From positions 41,643,609 to 41,707,608 of the forward strand of contig NC_060233.1 in the NCBI RefSeq assembly GCF_021155775.2: 64,000 nucleotides of DNA. Direction: 5' to 3'. The notes below the pieces were generated by a model. It searched no databases, was not told the DNA's origin, and saw nothing but the letters and a program-made list of their open reading frames with translations. Source of the stretch: Neodiprion pinetum. Its lineage: Eukaryota > Arthropoda > Insecta > Hymenoptera > Diprionidae. The number at the start of each line of letters is the position of its first letter. Position 1 is the stretch's first letter. The translations under genes and the position numbers were made by a program. Shown here piece after piece: positions 1-13,600 of this stretch.

Positions 1-2704
1 ACGGATTATAACCCAGTACACGGTCCACTAATTCGTAGCTCATGAGCATTTGACGCTAACTGCAAATTAATTCGGCGGCAAAGAATTGTGCAAACCATTC
101 GGTAGATTTCAATGGATTCGTCGGTATCTAACCGACGGGGGTTTCCGATTTGATGTTCACTTGTCCCATGCCACACTACTAGCATTAAGTACCGTCGATT
201 GTCCTACGAACGGAAGGTGAAGGACTTAGGGAGGGTGGGACGTGGCTTCTCATATAACTAATGCGGTACGGTTCCTTGAAAATGCGACTTTGGAACGGGA
301 TTAGAAGGGTTGAGATTTGGATTATAAATTGGATTAGTACACGGACCGTTAGTCGCTTTGTTCGAAGGCAAATACGACCTCTACGGCTACGCACTGCTGT
401 GCCGTATCGAGTTGTGGTCGGCGCAGTCAAACTAGCTCATTGTCGATGTATTGATGCGGTGCACAAGCGGTAATTTAGCCATCTCCGGAAACTTCGGGAC
501 GCTACATTTTCGTTGACGTATATTGAAGAAACGCAGTACAGCAAGAATTCTAGTTTAACGGAGGTTCGTTATTACGGTATTAAATTTAGTCAAATTTCGC
601 GCAGTGGAATTATATTCGAAATTGCTTCAATAAAAACAAAAAAATAAGTCATCGATCGACAGCGATTGCCGATGTACAAGTTTAATGGATTCAGCGACAT
701 CGCGCGTTATAAAATGCGCGGAAACGATCGGTTATAAGCAGTAATGTTAATAACGGTAGTTTGATCATACACTCATATCTCGGATTAGCATAATTCTCAA
801 TAATTCAAGTCAACGTGAAGCCAAATTTTTTATAGTCCGTGATTTTAACTCGTCATTGAAAATACTCTGGTACAAATATAATTTCAATTAAACATCACTT
901 CCTAAGGGGTAAATTATACGCCGTGCGGGAAGTGTAATGCGAGTCCACTTCATTTTTCAAGGAAACGAAATCGGCGGGGTAAAAAAGTTTTAAAGAAACC
1001 TTTCAGTCCTGAGGGTATATACGTAAGTATAACGGTGGTTGGATTTCACCGTCTTATCTCTGTAGGCAGAAAAATGTACCAATGTCGAGTGACACGGGTG
1101 GCCGAGGCAACCTGCGGCACAATTTTAAATCGCGTGTAAATCGGCTGTGTGTGCGAGGATCGCGTTCCCGTGAATGTGCTGCTATTTTAAATTTATTCAC
1201 CCTTCTTCTCCTGGTTATCGTGCAGCGCGCGGCTCGACTTATCTCTTCGTCTTTGCATGGCGGCGCATTCGTCCCCCTCGCTAGTTACTCGCTAATTTTC
1301 CTTACACTTTAAGAAGCCTTGCAGAAGGACTGCGAGACGGTAGCTGCTTACATTATACCGCAGGCTCGAGTTATTAAGACTCGGTGTCGTGCTCTTTCAA
1401 CTTTATAATTGAATTTCTCTTCCCGTTTTGTCTCATCGCCAACCGCGGTCCGTGTACGGAAAAAATTTACAAAAACACAGGCGGCAGAGAATCGTCGCAG
1501 ACATTTTGGGGCTCGCGTGATTACGATTTTCTCGTTCTCTCGTTCCATCTCATTTTATGTTTCGAAGTCGGCTTAAATTGAAGCTCTAGAAATTTCCACG
1601 GGATAATCTATTTACAAACTGGCCGTGGTTCAGGACGAGGGGTGGAGCACCGGAGGAAATGACCCGACTGATCCGACCTCGAAGTATATGAATTCCTTGA
1701 CGTCACGGCGCGGCGGCGAACTTCAACAGGTGCCAGTCACATCATCGCCACCCTGCTGAAGTCCAGATTATAAAGTCCTGGCGTGTAATTGGTAATTACA
1801 CAGGTGTCTAAGAGATGAAACGAAAATTTCAGGGTATTTCTATGAAATCTCACGGGCTAGGTATACGTACGAAGCATATCCCGACGTGTCTCTCTTTGGA
1901 ACACGGCCGTCTCGACGTCCGCGTGTCACGGTAAAACGTGTATACCTAATCATCACGCATCACGCGTCATCGCGCGAAACGTCCAAGGTACAAGGCACAT
2001 ATAATACAGTAAAACGTGCAAGGTTGATTAATATCATTACCAAAATTACTCACTCGAACCCCGAAGTGTATAGGTATACGTATGCGCCGGCTATGTAATC
2101 ACTCGTAACCGCAATACCTGCGAGGTCAGACTGTCAAAGTGAAGATACTACGCGTGTTTCTTTTTCACCGCAAAGAGATGGGGGAAGGTAACCGCAATAA
2201 ACCTCCGTGCCAAAGGCCAATTTTCAGTCAAGCATGCCGCACATCGGCTCTTTTCACCTGAACCCTTGCAAAACGACAACCGAATATACGACCATATTAG
2301 CTATACAGGTACAGTTCGCGTTAGATTCGCACATTTGTGTATACGTACAGTTATGCATACCATAAGCGTAGCGTAGACGATCCATTGCAGTCATATGTTT
2401 AGGCAACAGCTAATCTCTCGAAGAAAAGAATATCTTGGCGATCGAACTTCTTCCCCTTCTTGTTTTTTTTCGACCTTTTCTCCTGGGTTGCAGGGTCCGG
2501 GTCAGCCACCGCCTTCTAAAACGAAACTCGTCTCTCCGTCCGAAAAGCGGTACAAAGAATCAGTGAAATTCAGGGGATGGAAAGAACGCCGTCCCACTGA
2601 CATCGAGTGAAATTTGCGCCGCCCGCCCACATTTGACGACCCTTTGCGGCCGAGAGACGTTAGCCTTGGTCACCCATCGAATGCACCGGCATCGGTCCAG
2701 GATA

Positions 2705-2747
<43 letters not shown>

Positions 2748-5700
2748 GTATACAAGAGGAGTGCGTTATTCGTTCGAAGATGCGGCACCGGCGACGGGCA
2801 AAACTGCTGCCCGAAACCCAAACCCGATCTCCTTCTGGAACGGCTCTCTTCCCGAGTGTTCTACTCGGCAAAGGGTGGCCCGAATCTTCGAGGCATTGTT
2901 CGGTCTCAACGGGACGTCCTCGAAGCTCCTCCGCACGTCTTTCCTTCAGCCAAGCTTGTTGGAAAAGTCGAACGATTCGTGGCCGGAAAGTTACGGATTT
3001 CTGTATTCGTTGCAGAGAGATAGCGTAAATGGTACTGGAACGAGGTAAGGATCGAAGAATGGAATCGGAGAGTGGACACAGGAACGTCCGATCATCGAGG
3101 AGGACACCGTGCCGATTCAGTTTCCGAATCAGGGTACGAAGCGTCTCGTTTTTGATACGCCGAAGAATTTCGATTTGTAAGGTTTATTTTCACGTGCTTG
3201 TGTATACCTGTAATAGTCACGTTCGATACGAAGCTCGTTTCTGCGGGCGTCATTCTCGCGACCCCGTTCGAGCTAGAGCTCGTGATTAATGACCGCTGGC
3301 AATCCTCCTAAACACCGTGTCATCGTCCTTTCATAACACGGAAACAACTCCATTGAGAAATGGTATTATACGTGTTACGCAAAAATTTATACGCCGACTT
3401 GAGGATGTGCGTTCGATCACGCCGCGCGGTCCGAGACACGAATTATTACAGAGAGCTTAGAAATTTCGATACGACACAGTTGGCCACGCGCGACAAATCT
3501 ATGGAATCTATTTTGCAATTCATGAATATATCGGGTGCGCAATTCTCATGAGATCGTTTCGTTGGGTTGTCTCTTTTCTCTCTCTCGCTCCATTTCGTTT
3601 CCTGTTACTGTTATTGATACACTGTGCTCGGTTTTACAGTTGGAATTGATACGGTCTGTTTTGCTATTTCCTAACATCGGTACCTAATGGTTTCCATCGA
3701 AAAAAAAATAAATGTCATTTATAATGGTGAAACACGAGAATAGTTTTTCTTCCAGTAACGGTGTTCCACAGTGTTCAGCGATACTGCAAAAGCTTCACAT
3801 TCCTGACAGAAAATAGCTCTACACTTTTTGATAATACAACGTTTATCTCAAGAATCGGTAGAAAAATTATACTTCATAGAACGATATTTCCGAGCGGTCG
3901 CTACGTTTGCCGCGAAGTTACCTGTCATCTAATTTTCTAATAATCACAAGAAAAAGAAAGATCCTTCTTAGGAAACTATAAAATTATCCGCACAACGGTG
4001 AATTGTACCGTGATTTTCCAAGGTAAACCAAGTGTAGCGATGCATAGAACTATCATATTTGCTGCATGGATTGCTGCCGAGCTCATCAAGAACTGTTACG
4101 ATCCGGAAGACAAGGTTCCGCACGATCCAGAAGGCGATGAAAGCGCATGTACAGGCTGCACTGCGTGCAGGCCCATAAACTGCGCCTCGAATCGACTCGG
4201 AGTTACATTAGCTCTACTTTTATCATCAGGGTGGACTCCGAGCGTCGGTGTACACGTATCCTTATACACCTTACACCTATCCCCGGGAACAGTTTGAAGG
4301 ATAGCTCGTTTGTCCGAATAGCCGTGGTCGTGAAGAAGGCCGGTGCACAATATGCAGCCAGAGGCTTAATCTCGCCGTATACTTTTTTTTTTTTTCTACA
4401 GAAATGGCGTCTGGCAGGCTACCATCCGAGCGTGAAGACGGTATAATAGAAGGCGCGGAGCGCGTCGTGAGGATAAGAATTTAACTAGCGATAATAAATA
4501 AGAAATAATGAACGCCGGTGTGTATCACAGGCGTATTAATTGCGCTCTTATAGCCGCGGCGCTCGCTCATATTCTCGTAATAAACCGCAACTTTGTCCCG
4601 AAACGAATCTCGGAACTGCGCGCGTTATGCTTGCAGCCCGATCACGAAGGAGCGCCGAATTCATTCGCACCGGGCATAAGTTACCCGATCGGCAATTTTT
4701 AACGTTCAAAACGTTATTGGGACGACGGAAATTCCTTCCTCGGATTTTTAATAAGCCGAGAATCGAGGACGAATATCGCGGCATAATCTCACGGACGTGG
4801 TTCTTCTCCTATCCGCGTATATTAATCGACTGCTAATTACCTATGCAATTATATACCTACGTGTAATTCCTTGTTCCTGGAGTCGATTTGCCGCGCTCAA
4901 CGATCAGCGCTTGTCTGACGAAACCGGCGCCACTTCTCGGGCATTTTTCATCTCTGCTATATCACAATAAAATCGTTATTTCTCCCTTTTTCTTTCCATC
5001 GTAAATAGCATAACGAACCGGGGAACGGAGACCCCCGTAGAGATCCTGCCACCCACTCGCGCTCCGCGGTGTATCGCTTCGCTTATCCAGACCCCGCATG
5101 CACGCCGTGGTATCCCATCCATCCGACGACCCGGCGTCCCGACGCCCCCGCTTTGTGCATAACTAGGTGCACAGGGATCAGGAGCGTCGAGAATCGTCCG
5201 GTTTACGCCCTGCGCACGGTTAGCAGAATCTCTTCGCATTCGTTTGCGAATCTGTTTCAATTTCGTGTCAATTTTTTGTGATGTTCGACCCTCGTTTGGC
5301 ACGTGTAAGGCACGCGTAAAGCAACTTACCCAGCAGCTCTGATGTAGTGTTACGAAAACACCGGAACGTCGCGTTTCGTCGCAATTTCGCATAGAATATC
5401 CCTCGGCAGAAATTTACTTTCACCTGACGAAAAGTTGCTCGTGTTGAAACAATCAAAGTAAAACTACTTCGTTGCGGCACATTTATCACAATGCAATACT
5501 GTTATACCCTTGCGAAATAAGGTGCTTTCGCACTGATATTGAGTCGACTCTTAACTACAGGCGATAAAGCGAATGAAAACGGCTCGGTCGGATTATGCTT
5601 GATTTTCATTAATCGTGGATGGCTTGATCAAGTTTGACGGTGAACTTTGAAGTAACCGAAACAGGATCCAAAACGCAGATGTCTAAATTCACGCGATTGA

Positions 5701-8700
5701 TTTCATTTCCCATTGATTATTTCTCAAGTACTCCCGGAGCACGATTGCACCTTCGGAAAACGTGAAGGCCGTGTAAAAAATGAATGAAAATTTGCGACGA
5801 GTCCGGGCGAAGGGTTGCCCGAAGGGCGAACGTGCGTTGTTGCAGGTTTGTCCTGGGGCGTAAAAGGCTTTTGCCGCGGTAGATCGGAGAAGGAAGTTGA
5901 TTAGACGCAGGAGTTATCTACGTAGCATATGTTGTGTGGGTGTGAAACACGGGGATGAATACATAAATGTTTTAAGTGAAAAATCAACAACCACAAGGGA
6001 ACACGGAAGAGCTCTCGTTTGACGGGTGGCTACACAGGCTGTCGTCCGATCAGCGATACGCGGTGTAACACGCTTTCGACATTTAAATGGACAACAAATA
6101 TTACATGTTTTTTACCTTTCGTTTTTTCGTCTCTCTTGTGTTTCCTTCCTTTTTTTCTTCCATACTTTTTGTACAAAAGTTAATACACGATAACGGCCAT
6201 ATGTCAAGCAAACACGGACGCGCGACGATCGCGCCTCTTTCAGGCTTCTGTTTGCCGAACAGTTATGTTTTACACGCGAGAAAAAATGTACGACTACCGT
6301 TCCACGGACCGGCTCTTCCTGCCGTATACCTCGAATACAAAAAAAAACACCGACAATATGTGCAGCCACCTATGTACCTACCTCTGACGCATGTTACGCG
6401 AGCACCACTCGGCTCTCTGAAAATCGCCGCGCGTTACCAGAGAGTCGGAAGTGAATTTCTGCCGCGGTCTTCCGGCTCCTCGAAACACGCGTCGCCATTA
6501 TCGCGGTCCGACTTCCGATTTTCGCCATACGGACGCGCGCGTAATTCTCGGCGTCGCGGAAGGAATCGACGCTCGACTCGAGGGGTTGTACAGACCGGAG
6601 GACACCGTAAGAACCGCTCTCGAGCAAGGGATTCCGTAAACCATGTTCGTGGGCGGGACTCGTAAATACATACGGTGTAAACACGGGCCGCTCCGATGTT
6701 TGGCGTATAGCTGGCTCGCCGACCGAGCAACAGATTCATCGCGTAAACCTACTAGGAAAATAAACCCACGGAGGTGAAACCCGACGTTCGCGCCCGACGA
6801 AACCCGTAATTATGTGGTAGGCCCCGCAGAGGCCCCGGTGCTGAGTGGTTCGGGAATCGGTGCCGTCCTAATTACTCAACTTTGAATAAAATCGCAATTT
6901 TCCTTATCCGGGGCGGGTGCGATACGCGTTACGCACGCGGCGTTCCTTTTGTACCTTACACCCATCTCTGGATACTGTATTGACAAACCATAGGTATTAT
7001 TTTCTAAAAACCCTTTCTGGCTTACGACGTTTTTTCGACAACAGGGACGACGAACGGTGTCGATACAGCTGCCTTGTGCAACCCGGGCTGTGTTCTGTGT
7101 TACAAAACCCAGAATGCATTGCTCGTCGGACTTTCCCCTTTCGGAGAGGATCGCGCTTCGTCTTCACCCTGTCGACGTTTCGAATCTCGACGCCGTCGTG
7201 TCACCTCGAACATTTCCCCTGCGAGCACACGGAAAATTGTAAAGCCTTTACGATTCTGAGGTGGAATTACGTGTACTATTAAAAGCGATTGTGAATTTAC
7301 TGCACATTTACCGTACAATGGAGTTGACAAACTACGAAATCAGGCTGCACATTTGCAAATTCCATGTATTTGTCTTAAAATTACGATAAAAATCATTACG
7401 AGTTTACTAAAATTTATAAGAAAAAGACAAAATAGTCATTTGAATTCACTGAATTGTGTAGTAAATTTATTGTATTTGTAAATTGAATAAACAGTGAACT
7501 CGGTACGGTGAATTCACTGTTCCGTATCCGAATAAAACTTCCAATACAGTGCGAGAAGATCTGTACAAAAATTTTTAACAGTGTATCTGCTTTCCGTTTT
7601 TGTATTTCACAATGGGATATGTATATATATATTTTTTTTTCAAATTATACATAAATCGGTATTCGCCTGCAAATTCGGAGTCTTACCGCGACCGTGAGAT
7701 TTATTATTATACGTACACCGTGATGCGGCGAGTTTCTTACAATCGGCGTAGAGAGATGTAATTGTGAAAAGTAAGGAAAAAGAAAAAAAAAAAAAACAAA
7801 ACGTCTGATTTGAATATGCAACCGGCATGTATAATCCGAGCCGAATAGCTTGTCGAGGTCCGTTTGAAAGTCAGAGTCTGAGGCGAAACGAACGGTTCAT
7901 AAATAGGCGTTTATCCGACGGTGAGACGATGCAGTATTATACCTATATACATGCATGTGTACGCGGAGTTTTTAGTGTCGTGATAAAATTAAAACCTGTC
8001 CGCCTCTGGGCCGCATCGAACGTAGTTGCAGGATGAGAAATTTTAATTACTGTATAAATACCCCTGAATCTTCATGTAAAGCGGTTTACGGCAGATAAAT
8101 CTCGAATTATCCCACACGCACTCAGCCGGCACGGCTCCATGCACGCATGCCATTCATATTTACCCACCTTTAACCCATATCTGCCGTGTGTATTACACAT
8201 ATCCTCCCCTAATTAACTCGCCACTTTTATTACAGCCGCATCAGCTGTATTGTAACGAGAGACTCGGTGCGCTTTTTACTCGGACCACATATCGAGCTAA
8301 GCTCTCGAGATTCCTCGGCGAGATTCCTCCTTTCCTTTATCGTTTTATTACCCGCAGTGCGGCCTGCAATAATGGCATGGAAATTGGGCAAAATTACAAA
8401 GTTTGCCCGGCGCAGGTCAGCCGTGGAGCATAATCGTCGTGTCTAATGCGATTGTTTTGAAATACGAGTTTCCGTTCTTTTCAAAAATTAACAAAATTCA
8501 TATTTTTCTTACGTAGGACGCGGGATGAGAGAACCGCGTCCGAGTAATTGAGTACCGTTTCTTTCCACGGCTAATAAAGTATGCAGAGCATACATTTTTT
8601 ACGCGCCAACGTTAATTCTGCCCCGCGTACCTGCGCAATTACGCAATCGAATATTATATACGCGCATAAATTTGATACTCCGCGCCGGTTGTATGAATAA

Positions 8701-9900
8701 TTATTTTCGGTGCATCATCCGCGACACGTGATATTATTATATAAGTCTCGGTAAAGTAATCATATGTATCTGCACACGCGTTACATTAAGTTTATCTCAA
8801 AGATTCGAGGGAAATTCGCCTCACCCTTACCCTGCACGTATATATATATAAGTACATGTATATACGTATATCCCAACACATATGCGCGTCGATTTACCGC
8901 ATGTCACGCGTCTGCGCGAGATCAGTGCGGTATGTTCACTTGTATAATTTATGAGCTGGAAGACTGACATAAATTTTCACCGAGACTGCCGACAAGCTTA
9001 TAAATCCGACTTCGCCTACCGAGTAGGTATAAGGCATAAGACTGCAGTACGCTTACGGATACGCATCTATAAGGTTAAACCCACCGCATAATATATAATA
9101 CAAGTATTTCAATTTGATCCATTACGACGTTTCAAGCGCAGGTGATTTTTATCGTTTTAATCACGTCAGTCGGGCCCCGCGGGCAAAACGGATAACATAT
9201 CGATCCGGGCGAAGCGATCGAACGGGCCGTTTCGATCGGCCCAATAAAACGTCGATAAATCGTTCGATTCGGGAAACGATCGTTACGCGCACACGGAGAC
9301 ACGGCTAACGAACGTGCGGTATTAGGTAGAGCTTTCGATTGAGCGGCGGACTTGCGTGCAGCACATCCCGGCAGGCGGGTATTCCTAATACGGTGGTACA
9401 TGCAGCTGAGATAGGCAAAGCATGCCTGCTGCTTCGGATTGAAATACCGTCTACATTAGCGCGACACGATGTCGGGATCGGGAACGAGCGTGCTTCTGCT
9501 TCTGATTCGCCGCGGCCGCCGAAATCTACAGATTTATTAAAGGAGACGTCGGTAGCTCGGCTCGGCCTCGATCCTCCAGCCTCGGCTCCGAGGTGTGAAA
9601 AAGACAAATTAATTCACGGGACTAATTGGTAGCCTTCCCCGTATCCGTCTTCTCGTTCGCTCCGCGCGTTTCGAGTCCGTTTCAAACGCGATTGACTCAC
9701 CGGTTCGACCGATCGCCTAACTTTCCAACCCAAATCCCGGTTCCTACGATTTCATCGAAGCCGCCCTTGGATCAACGCACGCGTGATGTAACGGGAATCA
9801 ATCGGCGTATCGATCGCGTCAACGATTAGCGTTTTATCCGTCGCGACGCCGGCGCGAAACTGCATTATACGTATCGGTTCGGGATCGAATCCGCTGCAGA
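1..9900. other. Gene-free stretch, AT-moderate insect intergenic or intronic DNA
   Basis: I see no ORF with recognisable protein family features, no convincing splice-bounded exon and no RNA gene here. The open frames are short (mostly under 145 codons), and the longest ones near 2.6-3.05 kb exist because a TA microsatellite lacks stops in some frames. The stretch contains short homopolymer runs (for example T runs near 4,382 and A runs near 7,780) and a patch at about 9,185-9,290 rich in the palindrome CGATCG and related CGAT words. Small exons of a larger gene could be missed by eye. Confidence 0.6.
2707..2746. repeat. (TA)n microsatellite, 20 units
   Basis: An uninterrupted run of TA dinucleotides of about 40 bp, flanked by CC on the left and CGTATAC on the right. 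It keeps several overlapping reading frames open and so produces spurious Tyr-Ile repeat proteins on both strands. Such runs are length-polymorphic. Confidence 0.97.
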
Positions 9901-10600
9901 TCGTGTTCGAGCATCACGTTCGCACCTTTGGGCGAGAAAAGCGCACGATGCTGTGGCGGCGAAGGTTCGAGGCAAAAAAAAACAAAAAAAAAACAAGAAA
10001 CAAAAAACGCGTACGCAGTCGCAAGAAAGGTGCCGGCGGCGTCCCCGAGTCGGCGGACCAACCGAGGGTGACCGGACGAACGGGGACCAGGTCGGGCCTG
10101 CAGGTGCAACCGGGACCAGGAGCAGCCCAGCGGCGATACCAACTCGACGGGGGAGAGGTGCCCGGGTGGCGTGGTGCGGTGTGGTAGTGGCAGCGGCATC
10201 GCGAGCCAAGAGGAGGGCTCCGCCCCGGCAACATGGCCGCTGAGCGACGGATTGGCGGAGGCCCTCTCGACGCCGACGCCGCCGTTGACGCCCGCGCCTC
10301 ACTCAACTCTCGAACCTTCGAACTCGGCTCACTTCGCTACCGGGGCACTCCGCCTTGACGGAAAGAACCTGGCCCGAGTCGCCGCCCACCCACTCGAGCG
10401 TCCCCGCGATCGACGTACGTCGAGGACGCGCCGGGGAATTTTCCGGGTTCGCCGATTCCGCCAATTCCGCCGATTCCGCCCTAGCTGCACGCCGATGTGC
10501 CGATGTGGGAACGCCGGCTGCGCGGTGCCGCGGACGACGGGTTTGGGACTCGTCCGATCGGTGAGATATCTGCTCCTTCGAGCCCGGCGCGCCCGATCCT
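9900..10600. other. GC- and CpG-rich patch, possible promoter or unmethylated island
   Basis: Base composition rises sharply over the flanks, with many CG dinucleotides and a purine-rich A tract at about 9,976-10,000. Overlapping frames on both strands stay open because stop codons are rare in GC-rich DNA. Their predicted proteins are Arg/Pro/Ala-rich with no family signature, so I do not call a CDS. A short frame starting ATGGCC at 10,232 is open for about 40 codons and is unremarkable. The patch could be a promoter or untranslated first exon of an unseen gene, but nothing in the sequence decides this. Confidence 0.35.
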
Positions 10601-13600
10601 CGCTAATTAATCTTAATTATACTAGTCTTTGTACTCCGCGGCTAACGCGAATGACTAATGGAATGGTGAAAGTCGCGGTGGCCTGGGTCAAGCAGCCCCG
10701 TGTATAAACGCCAAATTGAGATTAATTGACCCGAGGAGAAACACCAATCACTGCGTTCGAATCGGTGCTGCTTTTATTGCCCGAATCAGGAAAAAGGGAC
10801 GGCTGATTGCGTAATTCCGGATGATTATCCTCGACTTTTGACGACCTCGAAAAATTTTCAAACATTTCTTTTCTAAATTCATGCCGAGTCGTTCTGACGC
10901 TTGATCGCTTACGCAATACTCGCTGATCGATATCTTCGAGCGATCTACAATTTCTTTATCATCGTTGTCACGATCGTCGTCACGACCTGAAATCCGGTTC
11001 TTGCGCAGATTCGAAGTCAAGAAATGGCAACAAGATCAAGATCGTCAACACAGAAATCACTCCTCTTGAATAAAAAAGAAACATTAACAACGAGTTGATC
11101 GTAATTCGTTTGTACACGAACGTGATTTAAAAAAATGGTATAGCAGATTTTGAATTATATACCAAATTCGGCGCAGCACCGTCGATATTACCGAGAACAA
11201 GCCGTGTCCTTTTTTCCTGACTACACTTTAACAAGTTTTGATAATCTGCGCTGCGGTAAATAATCATTCCTATTATTTTAACGCTTCAGTTATCGAGTGA
11301 ATAATCTTGGGGAAAACTTGCAGCAGCGCGTACAAGAATACCTAAAGAGAAGACGAAGCCACCTGTTGAGTCCGTGTGCAGCGCATAAGGTCTTCGGCAT
11401 CTTCTCGAGTCGTGCACGCTCCTCCCTCTCGGACACCTTACGCCCTGTCGTTCCACAAAACGGCCGGGTTGGGACATTAGCATAAGTTTGGTGCGGGTGC
11501 TGCACTTATATCTGTCGCATCGAGTGCGGTCCTTCTGTCCACTCGGACCATTCCCAAAGCGTATCTTCGCCCCTTCATCTTCATCTCCATCTTCCCTTCG
11601 ATCTACGTTACCGCTCGCCCACCACCCACGGGTCCGTTCCTCGTGGTTTTCTCGAGCCCATGTTGGGCCCCGGAGATCCCTTACGGATACGTCATACGGA
11701 AAAGCGTTACGACGTTTCCTCCGACGCTTCGGTCTTCAAGCCGTTGCCAGATGCTTCAACAACAGCGGGAATTCCGGGGCGAGAGGAAGTGCCCGGGCAT
11801 CGCCTAGTGGGAGTTAAATACTGCGGCCATTGGGCCTTACGGCCCTTCTTCGAAAGGCGAACGCCAATCGTGATCTGGGTTTTGAAATCGCGCGACGTCC
11901 CGCCGGTGGTCGTATACATTGCACGCTTGAAATATCGGCTTTGTTCGCAGCCACGTATCGTGCAAAGTATACGCTCGCCTCATGCTGCGCCACTACTGCG
12001 GACCACTAAAATTTTATTGACCATTTTGTTAATTTTACGCAACACTGTATCACAGCCGTTGCCTTTGCTCGAGGCGCTCAGCTAGGATAGTTTGTAATCT
12101 ATCGGTTGCAGACTCGTTGGGCAATCGCAATTATAACGATATATATCTCGGCGGGAAGTGGCAACTAATTACAAACCCCGAAGCGCCGAGCATGAGTTTA
12201 GTGTCAAGAATCGTACACCCGTTTCGATACATGTACAAAATATATCGCTTTACGTATGGGAAGAAGCAACTTTCAGCTCTGCAGAACGCTGCCCGAGTTT
12301 CTTTGATCGCCGACTCTGCGGAGCGCGTAAAAAAGTCGAAAGTCGATATGCGCTCCTGACTCCTGAGAATCGTATTTCCCGAGGGATGCTGCAGCTCCGC
12401 AGGATATCGCCGTCTCCGGAGGGAGTTGAGGGGGAGGAGGAATGCCTATTTCGCTCACGTATCCACCGAATGCTGCAGGGGAGGTCAAGAGGGCCAAGTC
12501 AGACTGCAGGACGCGGCGACAACGCGCTTGCAAGCCCATGTGCCCGTCCAAAAATAAAACGTTGGATTATCCCGGTCGTCTCCTGCGGCTGCAGAGAGCT
12601 GTCGACGCTCCGATAGCTGCCTACATACAGCTCCGAAACAGAAATAGAAACAGAATGGTTGATCATTTGAGAAATTCCTCCGAAAGCTTTCTTTCTCATG
12701 GTCGACGAAGAATATTGGTTTCTTTTTTCAAGGTTATTTTTTATGTATCATGGGGAACGTGTCTGTAGAAATCATCGAAATATCTACTCGCTCCAAGTTT
12801 TTTACGACTTTTTTATTTACGCCCTGCATCCCGAGAACATTTCAACAGCCGTAATGCTACTCTGAGTAAACGGTGTACGTACTTGAAATTTGGGCTCGGT
12901 ACTGCTGTCGTCACTCTAGATGATTTCAGGATAGTCGGTGTTTTTTTTTTTTTTTTTAATTATTGACAAAGCAATTGGCGCATCCATTCGCGGGGACGTG
13001 AATGCGCACAGATGCCGCAGCTGGAGGCTGCAGCGCGGGGTAAAAGCACTTTTCTAAATTTGGGCGAAACTTGATTCTCGGTGTAGTTGGCACGCGTCAA
13101 TGGAATCCCCCGAGTGGCGCGGATGTGCGACGGTCGAAAATTGAAAACAATAGTTGAACAGTCGGGATTATAATGCATCGGGTGAATTGAATTAGTCAGA
13201 GCTCGTTGCACGCTTATGGTGACCAGGGTGCCTACCCCACACTTCCTAGTCGGACCGGGAGGCGACCCTCGAGCCAACAATGAGAACAATCACTCGTCGC
13301 GGTCACGTGTCGGTCTGCCATTTGTCATTTGATTACAAAAATGGAAACTGTAATCCACCGTTGTATATCTAATACAGCTGTACGAAGGTACGCGGGCGTC
13401 GGTCCAATACCCGTGTCGTGAAATGTGATATCCTCTATACTTCGGGGATGGCGTGTTATAAACGCGGGAGAAACGTCGGACGTTGGATTATACCCACGTA
13501 AAAATGGACAGGACTATGTCGACCAGTTTATTAATTGGTAGAAGCTTTGTACGATCTCGTGTTGAGAAACGTCTGGGACGGTTGTTACATTCTTTCACAT

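Noticed and set aside
2560..3048. Overlapping frames of 103-144 codons on both strands
   Set aside because: They are held open by the TA microsatellite (Tyr-Ile repeats) and have no family features or splice context.
9834..10707. Several 90-178 codon frames on both strands
   Set aside because: The DNA is GC-rich, so stop codons are rare. The products are Arg/Pro/Ala-rich without motifs, and competing frames are equally open.
12049..12058. TATCACAGCC, the first ten bases of the miR-2/miR-13 family
   Set aside because: The following bases do not match any family member I know, and I see no hairpin partner nearby. A ten-base match can occur by chance.
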